Part shown: piece after piece, positions 6,663-12,183 of the stretch
Position numbering within the stretch: the stretch's first letter is position 1
How the letters are laid out: every line of letters starts with the position of its first letter
NCBI GenBank assembly: GCA_934630855.1
Contig: CAKTWW010000050.1
Location: 1-12,183 of the forward strand
Direction: 5' to 3'
Source: an uncultured Collinsella sp.
Lineage (GTDB): Bacteria > Actinomycetota > Coriobacteriia > Coriobacteriales > Coriobacteriaceae
Length of the DNA: 12,183 bases
Position numbers and translations under genes: made by a program
Notes under the pieces: generated by a model
Told to the model about the DNA's origin: nothing
The model's input: only the letters and a program-made list of their open reading frames with translations
Database searches by the model: none

Positions 6663-6931
6663 ATGTACTCCGTTACATGTTTATTTATATGTCGCTCAAC
6701 TCATACATATTAGCGTACATATGGCGCATCCCAACGATTTCCACGAACGGCAGAAAAACGCATGGTCGGCGGAGGGTGCCACGTTCTCGATTGTCAGCAA
6801 ATCGTTATGCATGTTTACCTTATGAGTACGTTAACATCATTACTCTGCTTTTGATTGTGTCAGCCGCTTGTACCATCCCTAGCTGCGCTATACTCCCCTC
6901 AAGAAGTGTTCCTGATTCGATAGGAGACTAC
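6663..6931. promoter_or_regulatory. Divergent promoter region, hydrolase gene / galE
   Basis: This 269-base gap carries both promoters. For galE, TATACT (6889-6894) is a clear -10, with CTTGTA (6867-6872) as a weak -35 at 16 bp. For the hydrolase gene the AT-rich stretch has TATAAA on the minus strand (6689-6684) but no clear -35. CATATGTAC (6660-6668) and GTACATATG (6715-6723) form a 9-bp inverted repeat that encloses the hydrolase promoter and overlaps its start codon. I see no gene in 6724-6860. Confidence 0.55.
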
Positions 6932-7993
6932 ATGTCCAAAGCACTCGACCCCAAAGACACCTGCGTCCTCGTTACCGGCGGCGCCGGCTTTATCGGCTCG
7001 CACACCGTCGTTCAGCTGCTCGAGGGCGGCTACCAGGTCGTCGTCGTCGATGACCTCTCCAACTCCAGCGCTGTCGCCATCGACCGCGTCAAGACCATCG
7101 TGGGCGATGAGGCCGCCAAGAACCTCACCTTCTACGAGGCCAACGTGCTCGACCGCGATGCGATGAACAAGATCTTCGATACCCACCAGATCGACCGCGT
7201 CATCCACTTCGCCGGCTTTAAGGCCGTTGGCGAGTCGGTGAGCAAGCCCGTCGAGTACTACCACAACAATATCGAGAACACCCTGGTGCTCATCGATGTC
7301 ATGCGCAACCATGGCTGCAAGTCCATCATCTTCTCGAGCTCCTCGACCGTCTACGGCGACCCGGACAATCCGCCTGTCACCGAGGAGGACCCCAAGAAGC
7401 CCGCGACCAACCCCTACGGTTGGACCAAGTGGATGATCGAGCAGATTCTCATGGACGTCCACACCGCCGACCCCGAGTGGGACGTCGTGCTGCTCCGTTA
7501 CTTCAACCCCATCGGCGCCCACCCGTCGGGTCTGATCGGCGAGGACCCCAAGGGCATCCCCAACAACCTGGTGCCTTACGTCGCCCAGGTCGCCGTGGGC
7601 AAGCTCGAGGCCGTTCAGGTCTTTGGCAACGACTACCCCACCCCCGATGGCACCGGCGTGCGCGACTACATCCATGTGTGCGACCTGGCCTCTGGCCATG
7701 TGGCCGCCCTTAACTGGATGAACGGCAAGACCGGCGTTGAGATCTTTAACCTGGGTACCGGCACCGGCACCTCGGTGCTCGAGGTCGTTGCTGCCTTCTC
7801 CAAGGCTTGCGGCAAGGAGCTGCCCTATGTGATCCGCGAGCGCCGCGCCGGCGACATCGCCGCCAACTGGTGCGACGCCTCCAAGGCCGAGCGCATGATG
7901 GGCTGGAAGGCCCAGTACGATATCGCGGACATGTGCCGCGACAGCTGGAATTGGCAGAGCCACAACCCCAATGGCTTCGCCGACGCTGAGTAA
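6932..7993 (+). CDS. galE: UDP-glucose 4-epimerase
   Basis: GalE is a cytoplasmic NAD-dependent short-chain dehydrogenase that interconverts UDP-glucose and UDP-galactose, completing the Leloir pathway and supplying UDP-galactose for envelope glycans. The product has 353 residues (E. coli has 338). The NAD-binding Rossmann motif GGAGFIG is at 16-22, and IHFAGFKAVGES (91-102) is typical. The active site is visible as Ser137 in FSSSSTVYGD and Tyr162-x3-Lys166 in NPYGWTKWM. GTGVRDYIHVCDLASGH (240-256) and IFNLGTGTGTSVLEV (271-285) are standard C-domain motifs. By alignment from the C-terminus, the residue matching E. coli Tyr299 is Asn312 (GDIAANWCD), which may widen substrate range to N-acetylated sugars. 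The frame is open further upstream, but the ATG at 6932 has AGGAG (6922-6926) and its product matches the family N-terminus. It is probably monocistronic. Confidence 0.96.
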   Translation: MSKALDPKDTCVLVTGGAGFIGSHTVVQLLEGGYQVVVVDDLSNSSAVAIDRVKTIVGDEAAKNLTFYEANVLDRDAMNKIFDTHQIDRVIHFAGFKAVGESVSKPVEYYHNNIENTLVLIDVMRNHGCKSIIFSSSSTVYGDPDNPPVTEEDPKKPATNPYGWTKWMIEQILMDVHTADPEWDVVLLRYFNPIGAHPSGLIGEDPKGIPNNLVPYVAQVAVGKLEAVQVFGNDYPTPDGTGVRDYIHVCDLASGHVAALNWMNGKTGVEIFNLGTGTGTSVLEVVAAFSKACGKELPYVIRERRAGDIAANWCDASKAERMMGWKAQYDIADMCRDSWNWQSHNPNGFADAE

Positions 7994-8016
7994 CCACTCC
8001 CCCGCGGTAGATTTTG

Positions 8017-8052
8017 AGCCCCGGTCTCACGTTGTGAGGTCGGGGCTTTTTT
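8017..8052 (+). terminator. Intrinsic terminator of galE
   Basis: AGCCCCGGTCTCAC (8017-8030) pairs with GTGAGGTCGGGGCT (8034-8047) as a 14-bp stem containing two G-U wobbles, closed by a 3-base loop. A run of six T (8047-8052) follows. It lies 23 bases after the galE stop and separates galE from malQ. Confidence 0.93.
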
Positions 8053-8107
8053 CATGGCATGTAACCATTCACCGAAAATCGGCTAACTTTTTTATCTTGC
8101 CTGTACA

Positions 8108-8131
8108 TGTTTAAACAACTTGTTTTACAAT
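8108..8131 (+). promoter_or_regulatory. Putative malQ promoter with palindromic operator candidate
   Basis: TACAAT (8126-8131) is a plausible -10; no good -35 is seen at 17 bp. The perfect palindrome TGTTTAAACA (8108-8117) lies within the expected spacer and -35 region and is followed by the related TTGTTTTACAA. This would suit a repressor site, for example for a LacI/MalR-type regulator, but it differs from the xfp operators and has no regulator gene beside it here. Confidence 0.4.
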
Positions 8132-8166
8132 AGGCGTATTGAATTGGAAGCTCGGAGGCGGACTGC

Positions 8167-8208
8167 ATGCCCATCGGCAGGCCGACCCCACAACAAGAAG
8201 GTTGGTGA
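8167..8208 (+). CDS. Possible 13-codon leader ORF upstream of malQ
   Basis: GGAGG (8154-8158) stands 8 bases before ATG (8167), opening the frame MPIGRPTPQQEGW, which stops at TGA (8206-8208). This is the strongest Shine-Dalgarno sequence in the malQ leader, and it is not positioned or framed for malQ. The stop codon overlaps the weaker GGTGAG (8204-8209) that serves malQ, and malQ starts 8 bases later. Ribosomes ending here could help start malQ (translational coupling). It is too short to judge by similarity and may be chance. Confidence 0.35.
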   Translation: MPIGRPTPQQEGW

Positions 8209-8216
8209 GCGCATTC

Positions 8217-9722
8217 ATGGAGCGTGCAAGCGGCGTCCTCATGCCCGTCTCATCTCTACCCGGCCCCTACGGAATCGGCGGTTTTGGCTGGAACGCCTAT
8301 GACTTTGTCGACTTCCTCGCCTCGTGTAAACAACATTACTGGCAGATTCTGCCCCTCACGACGACCAGCTACGGCGATTCGCCCTACCAGTCGTTCTCGG
8401 CACGCGCGGGCAACCCCAACTTTATCGACTTCGCCGAACTTATCGAAGCAGGCTATCTGGAGCAGCGCGATATCGACGGCGTATATCTGGGTTCCGACCC
8501 CAGCAACGTCGACTACGGAGCCATCTTTGGCGGTCGCCGTCAGATTCTCGATCGCGCCGCCGAGCGCTTCGCCGCCGACAAGCCGGCCGACTTTGACAAC
8601 TTTGTTCAGGCCAACGAGGACTGGCTCATCCCCTACTGTGAGTTCATGACCGTCAAGGAGGAGTGCGGGCTTAAGGCATTTTGGGAGTGGCCCGCGGAGT
8701 TGCGTACCCGCGGAAAAGCTTCTGCCAGGGTCTGCGCCGCCCATCCCGCGCGCATGCTCTACCACCAGATGACGCAGTACTTCTTCAATCGCCAGTGGAG
8801 CCGCCTCAAGGCCTATGCCAACGAGCACGATATCCTGATCATCGGCGACCTGCCCATCTACGTCTCGCGCGATTCTGTCGAGATGTGGGCCACGCCCGAG
8901 CTCTTTAAGATTGACGCCGCCGGAAACCCCGTAAGCGTCGCCGGCACGCCACCCGACCAGTTCTCGACAACCGGCCAGTACTGGGGCAACCCCATCTACG
9001 ACTGGGATGCCATGGAGGCCGACGGATTCTCCTGGTGGGAGGGCCGCATTCGCGCCGCGCTCGGCATGTACGACGTCATCCGCCTGGACCACTTCCGCGG
9101 CTTCGAGGCCTATTGGGAGGTACCCTTCTCCTCGCCCGACTCGTCCTACGGTTCGTGGACGCAGGGCCCCGGCCTCAAACTCTTCAAAACGCTCGAGGAA
9201 AAGCTCGGCACGCTGCCCATTATCGCCGAGGACCTGGGCTTCCTTACCCCCGGTGTCATCGACATGCGCGATAACTCGGGCTTCCCCGGCATGAAGATCC
9301 TGCAGTTTGCCTTTGAGGGCACCAACTCGTACTACCTGCCGCATAACTACATCGCCAACACCGTCGCCTATGTGGGCACGCACGACAACGAGACGGCACG
9401 CGGTTGGTTTGAGGGAACGGCCACCCCGCGCCAGCGCGAGCAGGCAGCCCTGTACACCCATCAGCAGACTGGCGAGCCCATCACCGATGCGCTCAACCGC
9501 ACCATCGCCGCCAGCGTGAGCGACACCTGCATCTACACCATGCAGGACCTGCTCAACCTGGGCAATGAGGCACGCATCAACACGCCCGCCACTCTGGGCG
9601 GCAACTGGACCTGGCGCATGCTCGATGGCGCCATCACCCGCGAGCTCGAGCACAAGCTTACTGACTGGACGGAGACCTACTTCCGCATCCCGTCGGAAGC
9701 CGAAATCGAGCTTCCCCAATAG
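8217..9722 (+). CDS. malQ: 4-alpha-glucanotransferase (amylomaltase, GH77)
   Basis: MalQ is a cytoplasmic disproportionating enzyme that transfers alpha-1,4-glucan segments between maltodextrins and releases glucose. It makes chains long enough for the phosphorylase encoded next to it. The 501-residue product is normal for bacterial GH77. Family motifs are VSSLPGPYGIGGFG (11-24), LPLTTTSYGDSPYQSFSARA (45-64) and IIGDLPIYVSRDSVEMW (208-224). The catalytic set is visible: nucleophile Asp291 in RLDHFRG, acid/base Glu338 in IIAEDLG and Asp390 in GTHDNET. Of the possible starts, ATG 8217 follows GGTGAG by 7 bases and gives the usual MERASGVL-type N-terminus. TTG 8202 and GTG 8205 are in frame but lie on or against the ribosome binding site, and the more distant TTG 8139 adds residues unlike the family. 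glgP follows on the same strand after a terminator. Confidence 0.96.
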   Translation: MERASGVLMPVSSLPGPYGIGGFGWNAYDFVDFLASCKQHYWQILPLTTTSYGDSPYQSFSARAGNPNFIDFAELIEAGYLEQRDIDGVYLGSDPSNVDYGAIFGGRRQILDRAAERFAADKPADFDNFVQANEDWLIPYCEFMTVKEECGLKAFWEWPAELRTRGKASARVCAAHPARMLYHQMTQYFFNRQWSRLKAYANEHDILIIGDLPIYVSRDSVEMWATPELFKIDAAGNPVSVAGTPPDQFSTTGQYWGNPIYDWDAMEADGFSWWEGRIRAALGMYDVIRLDHFRGFEAYWEVPFSSPDSSYGSWTQGPGLKLFKTLEEKLGTLPIIAEDLGFLTPGVIDMRDNSGFPGMKILQFAFEGTNSYYLPHNYIANTVAYVGTHDNETARGWFEGTATPRQREQAALYTHQQTGEPITDALNRTIAASVSDTCIYTMQDLLNLGNEARINTPATLGGNWTWRMLDGAITRELEHKLTDWTETYFRIPSEAEIELPQ

Positions 9723-9770
9723 GAGCAACCGCGCCCGACCCCACCCCATCGTGTGGACGCGTTCGCTTTC

Positions 9771-9815
9771 CCCGCGCGAGGCCACCCCAATCCCCTCGCG
9801 CGGGCTCTTTTGTAT
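9771..9815 (+). terminator. Intrinsic terminator between malQ and glgP
   Basis: CCCGCGCGAGG (9771-9781) pairs perfectly with CCTCGCGCGGG (9794-9804), an 11-bp GC-rich stem with a 12-base loop, followed by CTCTTTTGTATTT. It lies 48 bases after the malQ stop. The U-tract is interrupted, so partial readthrough into glgP is possible. Confidence 0.8.
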
Positions 9816-9850
9816 TTCTGACATGTAGTCAACTCACCACAGGAGGAAAC

Positions 9851-12118
9851 ATGCCCCGTATCGATCTCGCTGATCTCGCCGAGCAGTCCTTTGGCACTGC
9901 GCTCGAGCAGCTCGACGACCGTCGCATTTACAAGCTGCTGGTCAAGCTCGTGCAGGAGCGCTCCGCCGCCTGCCCGCTCAACAACGGCAAGAAAAAGCTC
10001 TACTACATCTCTGCCGAGTTTTTGATCGGCAAGCTGCTTATCAACAACATGATCGACCTCGGCATCTATGACGAGGTCAAGGACCAGCTCACCGCGGCGG
10101 GCCATGACCTCAACAAGATCGAGGAGTTTGAGGTTGAGCCTTCGCTCGGCAACGGTGGTCTGGGCCGTCTGGCTGCGTGCTTCCTGGATTCCATCGCCAC
10201 GCTGGGCCTCACCGGCGACGGCGTGGGCCTCAACTACCACTACGGCCTATTCCGCCAGCGCTTTGTCGACAACCAGCAGAAGGCCGTTCCCGATGAGTGG
10301 CTCGGCGAGCAGGACATCCTGATCGATGACGACCGCTCCTACACCGTCGAGTTCGGCGATTTTGCCGTCACCTCCAAGCTCGTCAACATCGACGTGCCCG
10401 GTTACGGTCAGCCCGCCAAGAACCGCCTGCGCCTATTCGATCTGGCGAGCGTCGACGACGGTCTTGTTCCCGGCAGCTCCATCGACTTTGACAAGACCGA
10501 GATTGCCAAGAACCTTACCCTGTTCCTGTACCCCGACGATTCCGACGAGCAGGGCCGCCTGCTTCGCATCTACCAGGAATACTTTATGGTGAGCAACGCC
10601 GCCCAGCTCCTGATCGACGAGGCCATCGAACGCGGCAGCAACCTGCACGACTTGGCAGACTACGCCGTAGTCCAGATCAACGACACGCACCCCACCATGG
10701 TCATCCCCGAGCTCATCCGCCTGCTCACCACCGAGCACGACATCGAGTTTGACGAGGCCGTTACCATCGTTCGTTCCATGGTCGCCTACACCAACCACAC
10801 GATTCTTGCCGAAGCGCTCGAGAAGTGGCCGCTCGCCAACCTGCAGAAGGTCTCGCCCACCATCGCCGACATCATCGTCAAGCTCGACGAGATCGCCAAG
10901 GCCGAGCACGACGACCCGCGCGTCGCCATCATCGACGAGTACGACACCGTCCATATGGCTCACATGGACATCCACTTTGGTTTCTCCATCAACGGCGTCG
11001 CCTCACTGCACACCAAGATCTTGGAGGACACCGAGCTTCATCCGTTCTACGAGATCTACCCCGAGAAGTTCTCCAACAAGACCAACGGCATCACCTTCCG
11101 CCGTTGGATTCACGGCGCCAACCCCGCGCTCGCCAGCCTGCTCGACGATGTGATCGGCACCGACTGGCGCAACACCGGCGACCTAAGCAAGCTCGCCGAG
11201 TTTGCCGACGACAAGGACGTTCTCGAGCGCTTGGCCGCCACCAAGGCCGACGCCAAGGCCATCATGCGCCAGTTCATGGCACTCGAGCAGGGCGTGACGA
11301 TTCCCTCCAACGCCATCATCGACGTCCAGGTCAAGCGTATCCACGAGTACAAGCGCCAGCAGATGCTCGCGCTCTACATCATCTGGAAGTACCTCGACAT
11401 CAAGAACGGCAACAAACCCGAGCACCCCGTCACCATCATCTTTGGCGGCAAGGCAGCGCCTGCCTACACCATCGCGCAGGACATCATCCACCTGATCCTG
11501 ACGCTCTCGCAGTGGATTGCCAACGACCCCGACGTGGCGCCTTATCTGCAGGTTGTCATGATTGAGAACTACAACGTCACCGCCGCCGAGCGCGTGATCC
11601 CTGCCGCCGACATCTCCGAGCAGATCAGCCTGGCCTCTAAGGAGGCGAGCGGCACCTCCAACATGAAGTTCATGCTCAACGGCGCCCTGACCCTGTGTAC
11701 GCTCGACGGCGCCAACGTGGAGATCGCCGAGCTCGTGGGCGACGAGAACATCTACACCTTTGGCGCCTCGTCCCGGCAGGTCGAGCAGCTCTACGCCGAC
11801 GGCACCTATAACGCCGGCGCGCTCTACCGCAAGCCCGGCATCAAGCTGCTTGTGGACTTCATCACCAACCCCGCCTTTATGGCGACCGGCAACGCCGAGC
11901 GCCTGCAACGCCTGCACGATGACATCAAGGGCAAGGACTGGTTTATGGCCCTGCTCGACATTGAGGAGTACATCCAGACCAAGGAGCGCGTGCTGGCCGA
12001 TTACGAGGACCAGGATGCCTGGATGCGCAAGGCGCTGATTAACATCGCCAACGCCGGCACCTTCTCGTCCGACCGCACCATCTCGCAGTACAACGACGAG
12101 ATCTGGCACCTGAGCTAG
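9851..12118 (+). CDS. glgP: Glycogen/maltodextrin phosphorylase (GT35)
   Basis: This cytoplasmic, pyridoxal-phosphate-dependent enzyme removes terminal glucose from alpha-1,4-glucans with phosphate, giving glucose-1-phosphate. The 755-residue product is shorter than E. coli GlgP/MalP (about 800-815). Its N-terminus is trimmed and the region around 150-230 is compact, but it is intact at both ends. Motifs are YYISAEFLIGKLLINN (51-66), PSLGNGGLGRLAACFLDS (97-114), GDGVGLNYHYGLFRQ (122-136) and VVQINDTHPTMVIPEL (273-288). Also present are YTNHTILAEALEKW (313-326) and VKRIHEYKRQQML (494-506). The cofactor site is EASGTSNMKF (598-607) with Lys606 as the Schiff-base lysine; Ser603 replaces the glycine usual in enterobacterial enzymes. 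The start is firm: AGGAGG (9841-9846) precedes ATG by 4 bases. With malQ it forms a glucan-degrading pair. Sequence alone does not settle whether glycogen or imported maltodextrin is the main substrate. Confidence 0.95.
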   Translation: MPRIDLADLAEQSFGTALEQLDDRRIYKLLVKLVQERSAACPLNNGKKKLYYISAEFLIGKLLINNMIDLGIYDEVKDQLTAAGHDLNKIEEFEVEPSLGNGGLGRLAACFLDSIATLGLTGDGVGLNYHYGLFRQRFVDNQQKAVPDEWLGEQDILIDDDRSYTVEFGDFAVTSKLVNIDVPGYGQPAKNRLRLFDLASVDDGLVPGSSIDFDKTEIAKNLTLFLYPDDSDEQGRLLRIYQEYFMVSNAAQLLIDEAIERGSNLHDLADYAVVQINDTHPTMVIPELIRLLTTEHDIEFDEAVTIVRSMVAYTNHTILAEALEKWPLANLQKVSPTIADIIVKLDEIAKAEHDDPRVAIIDEYDTVHMAHMDIHFGFSINGVASLHTKILEDTELHPFYEIYPEKFSNKTNGITFRRWIHGANPALASLLDDVIGTDWRNTGDLSKLAEFADDKDVLERLAATKADAKAIMRQFMALEQGVTIPSNAIIDVQVKRIHEYKRQQMLALYIIWKYLDIKNGNKPEHPVTIIFGGKAAPAYTIAQDIIHLILTLSQWIANDPDVAPYLQVVMIENYNVTAAERVIPAADISEQISLASKEASGTSNMKFMLNGALTLCTLDGANVEIAELVGDENIYTFGASSRQVEQLYADGTYNAGALYRKPGIKLLVDFITNPAFMATGNAERLQRLHDDIKGKDWFMALLDIEEYIQTKERVLADYEDQDAWMRKALINIANAGTFSSDRTISQYNDEIWHLS

Positions 12119-12145
12119 TTCATTCCCCTTACCCATCCTCTTGAG

Positions 12146-12178
12146 AAACGGAGTCGTGGCAACACGGCTCCGTTTTTT
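12146..12178 (+). terminator. Intrinsic terminator of glgP
   Basis: AAACGGAGTCGTG (12146-12158) pairs with CACGGCTCCGTTT (12163-12175), a 13-bp stem with one G-U pair and a GCAA tetraloop. It runs into a T-tract ending at 12178. It lies 27 bases after the glgP stop. Confidence 0.92.
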
Positions 12179-12183
12179 GTGCC

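Noticed and set aside
6653..6931. Upstream extension of galE by 93 codons
   Set aside because: It crosses the predicted galE promoter, and the extra residues do not belong to the epimerase fold. ATG 6932 has a proper ribosome binding site.
1..12183. Mobile element or defence island
   Set aside because: All seven genes are housekeeping or carbohydrate genes with uniform composition. No transposase, integrase, toxin, nuclease or phage gene is visible.

Overview
This window looks like chromosomal, core-metabolism DNA from a high-GC, saccharolytic gut actinobacterium, most likely a coriobacterium such as Collinsella. That is an inference from protein family resemblance, GC-rich codon use and gene content; no rRNA or other phylogenetic marker is present. 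Seven full-length protein genes are well supported, plus one possible 13-codon leader ORF. There is no tRNA, rRNA, CRISPR array, transposase, phage gene or recognisable defence system.

Layout. Minus strand, left side: a xylulose-5-phosphate/fructose-6-phosphate phosphoketolase (xfp, 265-2793) lies downstream of a LacI-family repressor gene (2996-4024). The xfp promoter carries two identical perfect palindromes, TAAAACGTTTTA, 21 bp apart, one inside the -10/-35 spacer and one just upstream of the -35. They are the probable targets of the neighbouring repressor. Divergent from the repressor is murB (4265-5227, plus strand), with a 66-bp REP-like inverted repeat between the two genes. murB converges on a secreted coiled-coil NlpC/P60-type cell-wall hydrolase (5454-6662, minus). 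The 226-bp gap between them holds a bidirectional terminator and a 31-bp perfect inverted repeat with a nested hairpin. Divergent from the hydrolase is galE (6932-7993), which ends at a strong terminator. It is followed by malQ (8217-9722) and glgP (9851-12118), each also followed by a terminator.

How the genes fit together. glgP and malQ form the usual pair for breaking down maltodextrin or glycogen: the phosphorylase releases glucose-1-phosphate and the 4-alpha-glucanotransferase rebuilds chains that are too short for it. GalE links UDP-glucose and UDP-galactose, so it serves both galactose use and the supply of envelope sugars. Phosphoketolase diverts sugar phosphates to acetyl-phosphate, as in the bifid shunt. 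MurB makes the muramic acid of peptidoglycan, and the NlpC/P60 protein probably cleaves peptidoglycan outside the cell.

The coding content is ordinary. The parts that most deserve a second look are non-coding: three long perfect inverted repeats (178-222, 4133-4198, 5305-5435), the tandem operator at xfp, a short ORF with a strong Shine-Dalgarno sequence that ends on the malQ ribosome binding site, and a terminator between malQ and glgP with no obvious glgP promoter after it. I see no convincing evidence of a new multi-gene system.
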